DNA of 64,000 nucleotides from Odontesthes bonariensis. Its lineage: Eukaryota; Chordata; Actinopteri; Atheriniformes; Atherinopsidae. The stretch's first letter is position 1, and the number at the start of each line of letters is the position of its first letter. The position numbers were made by a program, and so were the translations under genes. The stretch covers positions 25,938,227-26,002,226 of the forward strand of contig NC_134515.1 of NCBI RefSeq assembly GCF_027942865.1, in the 5' to 3' direction. Shown one piece after another: positions 25,880 through 41,289 of this stretch. The notes below the pieces were generated by a model that saw only the letters and a program-made list of their open reading frames with translations, had not been told where the DNA came from and made no database searches.

Positions 25880-26711
25880 ATGTGGTTCCATCATGCAGGT
25901 TGGGCATTTTCCAACAAGTTTGTTTCTTTGTCAATATTTAAGCCAGAATCGTACAAATTGTCTCTATATGCGTCTTGTGATCAAGCTGGAAACCTGAAAG
26001 AAATTGTACACGGTTATCAAACACATTTAATATAGTTTTAAGATTCGACTAAAAGTGAGTCTTATGAAGTCTTCTCAGTTTGTATGTAGCCATCTGGTCT
26101 CTTTCTCTGGGGGAGAGGGTGTTAACATGTCAATTCGATTCATGGTGAAGATAAGATAGTGAGGTCTCCAACATTTCCAACAGAAAGGTTCTTTGTTCAT
26201 TCGAGTTTTCCAATTTTTATGGCAAGTGTCTGTTGCTTATTTTTCACTCCCAAAAAGCTTTTAAGAGGGCAGGAAGTGAACGTAAATTAGGCAGTTTCTG
26301 TCTCTTTTTCCTTTGTGGAAAGAAAATGAAGATCTGGTTTATATCCACATACGTAAACATCCCCCACAGGAATGTTGGTTTTGTCAAAGTTTGAAAAACT
26401 CTTAATCCACACGGCACTGTGACTGCTACAATATTCAGCTTGATAAATAAAAGATAAACACTCAAGAATCTTATCAAAATTCTCACATCAACCAAATCGT
26501 GAGCACTCTGGAGGCCAAGGCTGAAGGGGAGACTTTTTTCCTACTGTGAGTTTGTGGTAGAAGCAAACGGGCAGAACTCACGACTTTGATGGTCAACTGA
26601 GAGGACACAAGCACATGACAGCGTATAGGTGTGATGACCGTACAATAACAGTCTTCTTCCACCACCCACTTTACTGTGTAGATCTGTAGAGATGTAGATA
26701 TTTGCCTTGCA

Positions 26712-27234
26712 ATCTCCACCATCCTCCTCTCAGCTCTCACCCACCTGGACACTAAGGACTCATGCGTGAGGATGCTGTTCTTGGACTTCAGTTCAGCTTT
26801 CAATACAGCCATCCCTCAGCATCTGATACAGAAACCGGACTGCCTAGGGCTGAACACCTCACTGCGCAACTGGTTGCTGGACTAGGAGACCACAGGCAGT
26901 CCGGGTCGGCAGCAACGCATCCAGCACCATCATTCTGAACACGCATCCTGACCAGCCGCATCACTGTGTGGTACGGCGGCTGCACCATATTCTGCCGGAA
27001 GACCCTGCAGAGCATGGTGAGAGCAGCTGAAAAGATCATCGGTGCCCCCCTTCCCTCCATCCAGGACATCTTCAACACACGCCAGGACCGCAAAGCACTC
27101 AGCATTGCGGGTGACTCCACCCATCTCATCCACTGCTTCTTCAGCCCCCTGACCTCCGGGAGGAGAATGAGGAGCATCCAGGCGAGAACCAGCAGACTGA
27201 GAGACGGTTTCATCAGGCCGTCAGAATACTGAAT
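26712..27234 (+). pseudogene. CR1/L2/Rex1-type LINE reverse transcriptase fragment, internally deleted
   Basis: The left part translates as [20 protein letters not shown] then [12 protein letters not shown], the reverse transcriptase motif around DFSSAFNT, and ends in a TAG near 26883. The right part resumes as SRITVWYGGC and AAEKIIGAPLPSIQDIF, then HCFFSPLTSGRRMRSIQART, the C-terminal end of the same protein. The catalytic core with YADD/FADD that should lie between is missing. Exact clade not assigned. Confidence 0.72.
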
Positions 27235-28762
27235 TCCCTCCCTTTTCTGACCTCTACCCCCACAAACCCTGGACAATGACCCCCCACCCCCTCTTTCTCC
27301 CCCTCGCGAAATATGGCAAACCCTTACACAATATGGCACCACCTACTTTACTTTTAAAAACCTTAAAAAAAAAAGACCACACAGTTTCATTCTGTTTACA
27401 ACACTTGCCAGACTATACTGTATATATCCTTTAGATTTGTTGTATTTTATTTATACCTCGTGTTTATTGGGGTTTTTTTGCACCAGGGTTATGAGGGAAA
27501 CAGAATTTCAATTCTCTGTATGTCCTGTACATATGGCAGTGTTGACAACACACTGTCCATATGCTCCATAGTATTGAATGTGGAGTTTAACTAATTGCAC
27601 CTTCCCTCGAAGATCACTGTTATCCAGCAGCACAAGAGAGAAATGACCAAATCAATTCCTTCTGGTTATTAACAAGTGGCTTTTTAAACATTATTTCTGG
27701 CCTAAAATATGTTCATCTCCTCACTGAGAACAGTTTGGTGAAAGTCGGCGTCCTTCAGACGATATTTAGATCAGAAATAAGGTCCGGGTTTAAAAAAAAC
27801 GAACTTTCCCTTTAATAGAGACCAACAAAACAGCAGCTCAAGTGAAAACCCACCCATTCATTCACCCTGACCTTTTTCCATGACACCATCATCTAAATGA
27901 AATTATGCTAATAATAACTGACACTGTCTTGTCAGTCTTCGTCAAGGTCACCATTGTAAACTGTGCTGTTGTATTTTAACACTGTCAAAGAGAAATGTTA
28001 AATGAGATCTGTGTCAGTTACTGAGGCTGAAGTTTGTCGTTTTGTTAAATAAGCAGTGAGTCAACAACTTAAAAACCTTGTGAAAATGAAGTCAGAAGCA
28101 GACTCAGCAACAGAGACTGAACAGAAGCTAAAGATTTTAAGTGTTGTTTATTGTGAATAAGCACAATTTATACTTTTTCATAAGGACAGCAAATAAGACC
28201 AGAGACATTCACTATATACACATTCCCAAAGAAAGCCATTATCTTCAAAGAGTCCAGACACCTTTGGGCCTGTGAAACCGAAATGGTGCCTCTCTCCGGG
28301 GCGATGAATGTCTGTTTTTACGACAACTCTACAAAAGAAATGTTGTTATGATGCGCAGCTACACAAACCACATGCGCATACCGCACAACGCACATTCCTG
28401 CACACACGCACACACGCAGAGGGAAAGATTTGACAGCCTCAGACGCACACATCCATTACTGACTTCCCAAGAACAGCCTTTTACAGACCAATAAAGGGTA
28501 TTAGTGTAAAAGCTGTAAAACCTGTCACACCTCCAGTTATATGTGTCAGACAGTCAACTTCTTAGAAAAAAAATAAGAAACATGTCCAACTGGATATAGA
28601 AGAATCGATAAAGGAAAAAAGAGAAAGTGAAAAGAGAGTGAGATTAGCCAAGTATGGTGCTTTGTACTGACTGGGATGCAAGCAGGCTAATTGCTCTGGG
28701 ACCAACATGAGACGCCGGGATGAGGGAATGAGGAGTGTCAGCAGGTTGGATCGATTGTAGTA

Positions 28763-28850
<88 letters not shown>

Positions 28851-31334
28851 GAAAAGTGGATGATCCAAATGATCAGATGGCAAATATTCACCGAGGTGGG
28901 AGCCATTTCCTAAAGCCATAAAAGTAACAAAACAACAATGTAAAATTCAATCCTACTTTCGAAATATGTGTTCCTGCTTGGAGAATGTGCTGTGAGCTGC
29001 AGTAATTCATAACCCGATAATATCAATGGATCAACTGAAATGTACAGTTGTTGCTTTTACTTACAGAGGAATACCATTTATCATTCTACTCAGCTCTGCA
29101 GAACTGTGCAACTTTGGTTTTTCTTGCCCATCTGCTATTATTGGTTTCACGTCACTCTTTCCACTTTCATCAGCTATAATTACTGAAGAGCAAAACAGTG
29201 CTAGAAGACAATCAATAAGGGATAGACGATGAGAAACATTGCTCATAACATGACTTTGTAAAAGCTAAAGTTGTTCCGTGTCTGGACGTGCATACAAGCA
29301 GCTGGATGTTAACAAGCTCAACTTTCAACATCAGTAAGGTGATAATGTGTAAGTGATGTGTTTGCAGCTTCTTGAAAGTGCTTAAATTGGCCCCTAGGGA
29401 ATTAAATTGTGAAGCAGCTGGATTCGCCAGATCACTAGGGACTCCATCTTTCCAAGTTCTAAGCAATCGTGGGCTGGTCGCTACAGGGAGGTTTTGATGT
29501 GTTGATGGCTGCTCTTACTTGTTACCTGGTTCTATGTAGTTCGGCTTGTTTCATTTAATTGGTAATGCTCATGACTTTGAGAAAGATGTTTTATCGAATC
29601 ACTTGCATGTATTTTTGAAAGTGCCATGGTTTCTAAATAGTTTCTATGGAGAAGTTTTCCGATGGTTTAAAGGTTTAAAGACACAGACCTATTTGTGTAT
29701 AAAGAAAATGGCTTCAGTGTATAGTGAAGTGACAAGTAGTATTTAGAACGCTTATTACTCTTTATTTGCTTTGGAGTAACAGCAGTTCCCTTTGAAACAC
29801 TGAATTACAAGTAAAAGTCTATCAGTGGCCTCTATGGTATTTTTTGTATTTACATTTTTAAAGTAATGGATTGGATGGACCTTACAAATAAATGTTTCCA
29901 GGGGGAAAAAATATATGTTTTTTCTCATATTTGATGTGAAGTAGATGAATAGTTGGTGAACTGCCACCCTCTCATTCACCCCTTCATGCAAACTCGTACA
30001 AAAAAAGGAGCTAGCACGCAATGTGCTGACCTCCCCACCGGGAGCGTCTTCAAGTTCAGTGTCTTGCTCAAGGACACTTTGACAGAAAGGAAGTGTTGTT
30101 TCCCCAAGAGCTCCAACTGTGTCATTAATGGAAGACCTCCTCAGTCACAGCCACCCTGCAAAGATGAAAAATATTGCAATGGAGTGGTTTACTAAGTTAC
30201 TTTCTGTGCCCACCTCTACCAGACAGCCGTAGACATGAAAAGATCATACATTATTGGTTACATAGATTATAACTGATCACATATTAGTGAGAGGTAAACA
30301 TGAACTGTCATACAGCAGCAGACCAAAAAAAACCGCATAAGTTACACTATGACAATGAGCAATGAGTATTGCTTATAAAATATTCCACTTGTCATCCTCC
30401 CCCACTTAATTCCATTTCACACATGGATCAGTTGTATCGGTGGCAGCTCATACTCATTTAAAACAATTAATGGCTTTCCTGCAGAGAATTTAGCAGGATG
30501 GATGTGAACACTTCGTCCCTCGTGCGGGTGTGTTTGCACAATGGTGTCCAATTCAATTGCTCACACATTAGTTTGAGGCAAGTGTTTAATTATTGTGTTG
30601 TTTAAGCCTGCTGCAACATGCTCTGCTAGCATTTGTACAGAAGTGAATAGTGCCAGATCTGTAAAGATCTTGTATCAATGTTGGCCTGTTTTTTTGGTAT
30701 CCTGATTGTTATTCATCATTGCTTACCTCGTCTCATGCGCAGGTCAGTGATGGCAGAAGTAAATTATGACAGAACACAAGCTACAGCTGGGCTAACATAG
30801 GAGGTACATTGTGTGTGCTGTCTAGTGTGTCACTGCCTCTTAGCGGCGACTATGAAAGCTGCATGATTGCTTCTACAACTTAATCCCAAACCTTGCTTGG
30901 TTGTATGAATTTCTGTGAATAATAAGATAAATAAAGAGGAAGGAATAGAGCCAATTGCTTGCATTTGCCTGAAATGCCTATAATCACCAGACCTCTAAGA
31001 GCCGCACGTAAGAATAAAGAAAAGGAACAACAAAGAGGCTGAAGTATTACTTATTCATGGCTACAATGCCAGGTCCTGACGATAGCACACAGATAAGACG
31101 ACAAGCAAGTCTTTACAGCAAAGTGATCACTCGAGTAGTCACTTGAGTCATCCGTGAGCAATAGAATTAGGTAAATACAACCTAAAGAACATCATATGGT
31201 GTTTTACACAATCTCATTACTTGTTTAACAAAATGCTGTTCTTGTTTATTTTGTCATCAGTGAGTATGAGCACCTCAGTAAAACTAGATGTTTTGTCAGT
31301 TTGCTGGTCCGGAGCGTTCAGGTTTGTGTTAACA
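27235..31334. other. Gene-free apart from one microsatellite
   Basis: No exon recognised. A short block at about 29975-30090 (CGCAATGTGCTGACCTCCCC, AGTGTCTTGCTCAAGGACAC) looks like a piece of a common fish repeat but is too short to classify. Confidence 0.45.
28768..28848. repeat. (TG)n microsatellite
   Basis: 81 bases of uninterrupted TG. Confidence 0.97.
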
Positions 31335-31547
31335 CAGTGCCAAGGAGGAAAGACATCAGCAGTGATCTTCGGGAAGCAATTGTTGCAGCCCATCAATTTG
31401 AGAAGGATTATATGTCCATCTTTCCATCATTCTGGAACAATGATGAGACCAAAGTGGAGACGTTTTGGCCATTATGCACATGCATAGTGGTGGAGGGCTG
31501 ATGATTCAGGCTTGTTTTGCTGCCAAAGGACCTGGGCACCTTGCTGT
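31335..31547 (+). pseudogene. Tc1-like transposase, left part, with internal deletions
   Basis: Contains AAGACATCAGCAGTGATCTT, GAAGCAATTGTTGCAGCCCA, TTCTGGAACAATGATGAGAC, ACCAAAGTGGAGACGTTTTG and GGTGGAGGGCTGATGATTC, then GCCAAAGGACCTGGGCACCT. These are Tc1 transposase landmarks in the correct order, but several hundred bases between the DNA-binding part and the first catalytic part are gone. Confidence 0.78.
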
Positions 31548-32629
31548 CAAATCAAATCAAATCAAATCAAATTTATTTGTATAGCACATTTCATTTACAA
31601 ACAATTCAAAGTGCTTTACATAAAATAAAAGCATTGCAGCAGGGAGTGTAAGAAGCATTAAAAATACATAAAATAATATAAAGAGAAACAAATAAAATCA
31701 TTTAAATGAATTTAAAAACAAGCAACAGTCTAGATAAGTTAAAAGATATTTCATGCATAGACACATGAGAAAAGAAATGTTTTTAACCTGGATTTAAAAA
31801 TGTCTCCATTTGGTGAGAGTTTAATCTCCACTGGCAGTTTGTTCCACTTGTTTGCAGCATAACAGCTAAATGCTGCTTCTCCATGTTTAGTCTGGACTCT
31901 GGACTGGACCAGCTGACCTGAGTCCTTGGATCTAAGAGCTCTGCTGGGTTTATATTCTCTGAACATATCACAGATGTATTTTGGGCCTAAACCGTTCTGG
32001 GATTTGTAAACCATCAGCAGACTTTTAAAATCTATTCTGTGACTGACTGGAAGCCAGTGTAAAGATTTTAAAACTGCTGTGATGTGTTCAGATCTCTTAG
32101 TCCGGGTTAAAACTCCAGCAGCAGCGTTCTGTATGAGCTGCAGACGTTTAATGCTCTTTTTGGGAAGTCCAGTTAAAAGAGCATTACAGTAATGGAGTCT
32201 ACTGGAGATGAATGCATGGATGAGTTTCTCCTGGTGTTTTTGGGAGAGGAAACCTTTAATTCTGTTGATGTTTCTGAGGTGGTAAAAAGCTGCCTTGGTG
32301 ACAGCTTTGATGTGGCTGCTGAAAGTCAGATCTGAGTCTATCAACACTCCGAGGTTACCAACTTGGTCAGTGATTGTAAGGTCCCGAGTCTCAAGATATT
32401 TACCAACGCTGACCCTCTTCTCTTTGCTACCAGACAGAGTGATCTCAGTTTTGTCTTCATTTAATTGTAAAAAATTCTCTCTCATCCAGGTGTTTATTTC
32501 CTCCAGACACTGACACAGTACGTCTGCTGGGCTGCAGTCGTCCGGTGACAGAGACACATAAAGTTGTGTATCGTCTGCATAACTGTGATAATTGATGTTA
32601 AAGTTCTGCAATATGTCACAGAGTCGAAT
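31548..32629 (-). mobile_element. L2-like LINE, 5'-truncated, inserted in a Tc1 element
   Basis: On the minus strand an open frame of about 290 codons (32628-31751) encodes the C-terminal part of an L2-type reverse transcriptase: SYADDTQLY with the catalytic YADD, EKLIHAFISSRLHYCNALL, KSLHWLPVSHRIDFK and AANKWNKLPVEI. No stop or frameshift breaks it. The 3' end is GTGCTATACAAATAAATTTG followed by five TTTGA/ATTTG-type units, the L2 tail. The first codons of the open frame on the minus strand derive from the disrupted Tc1 sequence. Fingers and endonuclease regions are absent. Confidence 0.88.
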
Positions 32630-33060
32630 ATGAACTCCTCTGTGTACCAAAGTATTCTAGAGTCAAATGTGAGGCCATTCTACTAATGGCTAAAACCTGG
32701 ATAAAAAGGGGTCATTCAACAGGGCAGTGATCCCATTTCAGCAGCAAATCTACAACAGAATGGCTAAAAAGAAAAGAATAAAGGTGTTGCAATGGTCCGG
32801 TCAAAGTCCAGACCTCAACCTGACTGAAACGCTAGACTGATAACGTGATACAGAAAAGGATTGCTTCAAGTTATTGATGCTAAAGGTGGTTCTGCAAGCC
32901 ACTGAATCACAGGATTTGGTCAGTTTTTCATACTCTGCTTCTGCATTTTGGCCCAGTTTATGTTGAACAAATGATTTATTGCAACATGTCGGGTGTATTG
33001 TTATTCGTCTAAAGTTTTATTTACCCACTTTTATGACCAGATACATTTGACTTTGAAAGT
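32630..33060 (+). pseudogene. Tc1-like transposase, right part and 3' end
   Basis: Resumes exactly where the left part stops: ATGAACTCCTCTGTGTACCA, CAAAGTATTCTAGAGTCAAA, AGGCCATTC, AGCAAATCTACAACAGAATG, then GTTGCAATGGTCCGGTCAAA followed by GTCCAGACCTCAACC (the SPDLN block of the DDE domain), TTCAAGTTATTGATGCTAAA and the AT-rich 3' end with GTTTTATTTACCCACTTTTA. The protein is broken by deletions. Confidence 0.82.
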
Positions 33061-35968
33061 GAAGGACTGTAAGTGGGGGTTTTTTTACGTATATTTGAAT
33101 ATTTGATCCCAATTATGTGGTATAATGGAAACCGAAAAAAAAAAAAGAGAAGATTGGTTCTGCTGCTGAAAGAGTTGGAAAAAAAGTGCTGCACTGACAT
33201 CTAAAGAAGCATGGTGATAAATGGAAATAGTTTGAAACCAAATACCAACGCATTATGTTTGCAAATAAAACTTTGTTCCATTGAATGACCAAAACAATAA
33301 TCCAACAAAACACTGTGTGCATTCTCCTCTGTTTTAGATCAGTTGTCATTTATACTCTTACTTCTTCTGCGGGATTAAAAAAGTAGCCCTGGGCTGTATG
33401 CAGCACATGTTCCCGATGATCAGTGTCATATCTCACAGTAAACAGATCAGACAGGAGTTTGCTGAGCGATAGCAATAAAGATTTGGCTTAAAGTTTTAGA
33501 TGTATACTTTCTTGCAGTCAGCACTCGTCAAATAGGACAGACGCTTCGAAAATGACCCTTTATCTGTGTCACACAAGACATTTGGCAGGAGCGTGAGCCT
33601 CATTTTTAGACTTATTATATTGCAGTTTAAAGTGGCAAAGACACTGCACATGGAATGCTAAATGTTTTCACTCTCCTCTGGAGGAAAATAGACTTAAGGC
33701 AGATAGAAAAAGAGGCTTTAATGTTGCAGTACAACAGACTACAATTTAAGAAAATTTAAATCAATTTGCAGGAACCTTCTGAAGAGCATAATTTTCTCTC
33801 CACATCCTACCAGCACCATCTTACATTTTGATGAGTCTCTATTTGATTATCCCTTTCAAGATCATTCATTTTAGCAGGAGATGTACGGTAGCACCTTACT
33901 TTGATCCCTGTCCTCGGGCACAAGAAGCCTCGCAGAACCTGAAATTGTTTGGGCGGATAATAAAATGGCTGCATAAGATGAAGGGATTCTCGGGTCACCA
34001 GCAGGCATTTTCTTGAGTTTATGTTAAATTAAATGTAGCAGGCGAGAGAGATCACTCTGTCTATTTCAATCCACATCAGCCAGAGTTAATTCTACTGTTT
34101 GGATACAGTGCAAAAAGGACATAATGATATGGCACGAAAAAAGAAAAACAATAATTATCGGCAATATCACTCCGAGGTTATTTAATTTCATCCTTTTTAA
34201 CCCAGACCAGCCAAATGAGATTAGCATGTGAAGTGGCCATCCATGCCCATTAATTTGTAGCCGTTTTTTTTTTTGCTTCTACGTTCTAAAATGTGACAGT
34301 TCATAATTGTAAAATAAATGATGTCCTGGAGTGGTACCGCTGATTTCCTTGTACCATTCATGCAGATCATCGGAAAATCGGTTCCAGGAAAAATGATAAT
34401 GGAATCAATGTATTCAGTGCGATCAGTGTGGCCCAATTCGTATTAGAAACAGTAGTGGCACTTGTTGACTTGACAGATATTGATTATGTAATGTAATCAC
34501 AGATACAGGCCAGTAAATGAGAAATTGGTCGATGAATAATAATGAGGCACGGCTCAGCAGAGAAATTATCCAGAACCTGAGGTAAACTTTCCCATAGATC
34601 TCTGAAACAGTGGGCTTCAGTAAGGTCGCTTGTATATATAGTTTCAAATGGTTTAAATCCAATAATTATATTGAATAACATTTTGTTGAATACAAGAGAA
34701 GCTGGTTTGTCTTATGCTAAATAACAGCTGAGCACATGAACACTCTGCTTCACTTGAGATGCTCCTATATAGAACATCTGAGAATTCATTTTATAATCAC
34801 TTGATATTTGTTTTAAAACAATGACATTTGTGTTCTTTGGCTTGTGTTCATTTTACAATAAGCATCTGCTGTATACATCTGTGTGTGCTGGAGGAAAGAT
34901 CGCTCTTCTGTTTCTTTCCTAACTTTCTCACCAAGGGGTTTTGGGTAGTTTTTTGTTTGTTGGTTGGTTTTTTTTACGTGCACATGCTGCCCTCTAGTGG
35001 CTAAATGTTTGCCATTCGTTCTTTTTTTTTTTTTTTTTTTTTTTGTCACTTTCTCAACTATCCTTAAACAGTACTGTCACCTGTAGAGGGCCCCCTCGTC
35101 AAAGTAATTGTACCCGACGTCTCCTCTGATTTATCCACCATGAGAAAAACACTGATGAAAACTCAGCGCATTTGAAAGTACATGACAAACTGTACTCAGA
35201 CTTTCAGTTGAGAAAAACTACAAAAAAATGTGATTGTGTAAGAAAATGTTGAGTAAATGTCACCATGCACACCCACAAGCAAGCAGAGCAGATGGCATTT
35301 CATAACCAATCACCATTTCCAATGCTATTGCCCAGTCACTTTCACATTTATATGTAAAGTAGCAGACTTTTCCAGCAGACCAACAGATGGCTTGAGATGG
35401 ATGCTTGGGTATGTTTGGGTTTGTACTTCATGATTTCGGTTTCTCATTCCAAATTAAAACCAGGTATTAAAACAGAGGTCATTAGTGAAAATTGTCGCAG
35501 ATGATGTGACTTCCTCTCTTGTGGGAGCAGACAACATGGGGTGCTTAAGGACTTGAAATATTAAGCCCTGCTTTAGAGAATAAAGATAAATGTCTTCTTT
35601 TTGTTGTTTATCGCCATCTTATTGGTTACATCATTTAGTCACTCAAACAGAAAGGGGACGTTGGGGGAGAGCAGTTAGAAGAAGGACAAATGTTCATCGC
35701 AAAAAACTCTTCTCTTTTTACAGTTCATACTTTGTTAGGGATTTGTGTATATTAGCTATATAGTGCCTGTATAAATATGCACAATTATTAGACAACTGTT
35801 GATGTATTAGCCAACTATATTCAACTGTATGACTAAATGTCATAAATGTCATAAACTTAAATGTTGTGCCTGCACAGAACTGTGTGACGGAATGATCTCC
35901 ACTCCTTTATTAAAGGATGATTCAGTGTTCCTGTGCTAAAGGACATAAAAAAAAAGGAAGCATTAAAA
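33061..35968. other. Gene-free, possibly conserved noncoding
   Basis: AT-rich, few repeats besides a T-run at 35022-35044. The stretch 33780-34640 has balanced, complex, non-repetitive composition with many ATTA/TAAT words, the look of developmental noncoding DNA, but this is only an impression. Confidence 0.3.
34987..35000 (-). promoter_or_regulatory. CTCF-like core motif
   Basis: The minus strand reads CCACTAGAGGGCAG, a full match to the CTCF core. It points towards the motif at 25867, so the pair is convergent. Confidence 0.3.
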
Positions 35969-36410
35969 CTAATTATCTTTATGTTTAGAGACTTTGGCCA
36001 GGCTGCTGCTAAGATACTCCTGGGTCATTTCATTTAGCCAGGAATCTTCCTCAACAAACAAAATACCCTTCATCCGGACCTTTTTTTTTTGTCCAGGTGG
36101 ATGGTCTTCAACGTCCCTAACTCTCTTCTTTGGCTGCACCTGCGAAGATGTGGACATAAGGTATATAACCCATGTGTGATGGAGCAAAGTCCTACATTAA
36201 GATTCTGGCCTTATTGAATGTTGCAGATGTCTTCCCGTACCACCGATTGATGAATGCGTTCCACCAACTGTTGGCAGGTCTGGGAGTTGATTTAAGTTCA
36301 ACTTTCAGCACCAAAAGGTCCAACAAGCTCATCCTTAATGAAAGCAGCCAATACAGGCAACCGTACTCTTCAGTAATCGAGCCTTGTTTGAAATACTGCT
36401 CTGTGTTCAT
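35969..36410 (-). pseudogene. Unrecognised protein-like remnant
   Basis: The minus strand has two adjacent open stretches, 36410-36192 and 36187-35969. The second reads QPKKRVRDVEDHPPG, QKKKVRMKGILFVEE and DSWLNEMTQEYLSSSLAKV with a stop, then a TTTAATAAAGG signal about 60 bases further on; TTCGCAG just before it looks like a splice acceptor. Composition is protein-like (charged, low in rare residues). I do not recognise the family, and frames break between the two stretches. It may be a last exon, a processed pseudogene or chance. Confidence 0.22.
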
Positions 36411-36627
36411 TAGTGATTACAGTCACTCTCTTTTCATCCGTCCTTCAAACTTTTAAAACTTTGATGCCAGAGCATGTGATTCACTTCTTTGCCATGGCCA
36501 CATCTGAGCACTAGAAAGCCTGCAGTTATAAAATAGGGTGGCAATGTGGGATAATGGGTTAAATATAAATACTTAATGGGTTAAAGTATTTTGCTGTTGA
36601 TTTGAGGTCATTTTCTCTTCTCTCTCT

Positions 36628-36672
36628 GTCCTTCTGCAGCCTATCCCAGCTACCATCGAGGCAGGGTGCATG
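36628..36672 (-). repeat. Short SINE-core fragment
   Basis: CAGCCTATCCCAGCTACCAT and GAGGCAGGGTGCA resemble the SINE core seen at 13480. Very short. Confidence 0.4.
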
Positions 36673-37034
36673 AGTCCATAAATACAATTAACATTGATTA
36701 TTATCCTTATTATCATGATGGGCCTATTTCAGCACTTAATAGCCAGCTGGGTAGTTCAGTCTACAACAGTGCAACAGAACAGCGTTACTTTATATACACT
36801 TTTTAATGTAAAATCATACAGTATACACGATCAGCTGTCAAATATATGTGCATACTATGAGGTACAATCATTGCATCTGAATTTATAGTGGAGCAGAAGC
36901 ATGTAGAGCTCAACACAAATGCCTAAAGTCTGTACTTAAATACAACATTAGAGTAAAAATACTCATTGTTATATCACATCACTACTACTTTACAGTAAGC
37001 ACTTAAATTGCATGCAAATAGCAAAAGGGTTTTT

Positions 37035-37408
37035 TAGGGATGCATCGATACCACATATTTTAAACCGAGTACAAGTACTTACCTTTTAGTACTTGCCGAT
37101 ACCGAGTACTGATATGAGTACTAATCAAAGCCATTACAGTTCTTACAATTAAACACATTTTATTTTCTTTAGGCATATTGAACCCAAATACAGTACAACT
37201 GCACTTTGTGCATTTTAGTAATATGAAACTACTCTTAGTACAAAATATTGTTTTAACATTTTAACTTTCACAATCACATTGCAGGAAAATTAAGCTCCTG
37301 TCACACTGGTATCGGTTCTGTAGTATCGGAACACTTTAATGAATACGGAGTACGAGTACACACACACATGGTATCGGTGGTATCGGATGCAGTATCAGTG
37401 CATCTCTG
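37035..37408. mobile_element. hAT-like short non-autonomous transposon
   Basis: The left end TAGGGATGCATCGATACC and the right end, reverse-read CAGAGATGCACTGATACTG, form an imperfect inverted repeat. The ends are rich in GATACCG/GGTATCGG and GAGTACT motifs. Flanks GGGTTTTT (37027-37034) and GAGTTTTT (37409-37416) agree at 7 of 8 positions, fitting an aged 8-bp hAT duplication. No coding capacity in 374 bp. Confidence 0.72.
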
Positions 37409-38424
37409 GAGTTTTTAGGTAAAATTTTATATAAATTTGCAAAAATTCATCTTTTTAGCTTCTGTATAACCGATGCCTTTTAGTCATTGCAGTTTTTTGT
37501 GAATGAAGTCCTTGCTACATGTTTTAAATCTGTAAATCGACACATATAAACACCTAGAACTCCAATCAACTTTAATTTAAATTTTTTTTTTTTTTTTTAA
37601 GCAAATCTATCCAATCTTAACCCTCATTCAAGCACATTATTTGAGTAGGTTGATATTTGGATTGCTTCTTACAAAGAATCGTTCTCAGCAGATAAAAACA
37701 CAAACATAGCAGAGGAAGACAAATGAAGACAGAAGCGTGAAAAACTCAAACACGAGTTCAACAATATACCAGAGTTAATTATATATTAAGAAAAAAACGT
37801 AACACTTAACTGTCCCTCCTTTGGTTTAATAAAAAAAATAAAAATACTGGAAGAGATCACATCTCATGGAAAATAACAAGTTTTCCACAGCTGTGAGATG
37901 TTCACTAATAACCTGCTACATTTCTGATGTATGCTACAGCAAGTAAGATCAATAATCTTTTTATATTATAGTGTAACACTCCACCCTCCACTCCAATGCT
38001 AAATAATAAAAAGGTAATTTAAATGCAATGTGTAAAGAAGCCACATATTTCACGTGCTTGCTCAAAGTTCTTTAAGGCTTATAAAAGTATAATGACATCT
38101 TAGTGCTATGGCATGAGAAGTTTAGAGTTCTGTTTAAAGCAGGAGCCGAGCTCCCTGAGGGCCGTAAATATCCCCTCCACTGAAAAGTTAAATAATGATA
38201 AGTATTATATCCAAAATACTTTTGTTAAACTGTAGCTAAACACAGCATCTCATATCTTAACATAGCACTCATGCGTTCACATTTTGTGCTATACATTCTC
38301 ATGCATGCATTGCACTTTGTTTTACGTGCAAAACAGCAGAATCACCAACATAAATGCGTTGAAATGGGGGGGAGGTCATCATTGCTTTACAAATAAAGGT
38401 ATTTTCAAAATCCACAACGGACAG

Positions 38425-38430
38425 TTTATT
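38425..38430 (-). promoter_or_regulatory. candidate poly(A) signal of the kcnk15-like gene
   Basis: TTTATT on the plus strand reads AATAAA on the minus strand, about 110 bases past the kcnk15-like stop codon. It is the nearest canonical hexamer. AT-rich sequence makes chance matches common, so this is only a candidate. Confidence 0.35.
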
Positions 38431-38538
38431 TATGAAACAGAATTTGTGCCATCCGACATGCACAAAAGAGGTGTAACACACAAAAAAAAAAATGTTTGTG
38501 AAAGTGTAGTTTACAGTCTGTGCAAGCACTTTTGCTCG

Positions 38539-41289
<2,751 letters not shown>

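Noticed and set aside
28562..28919. Open frames of 91-114 codons on the minus strand
   Set aside because: Again generated by a (TG)n tract coding for Thr-His repeats.
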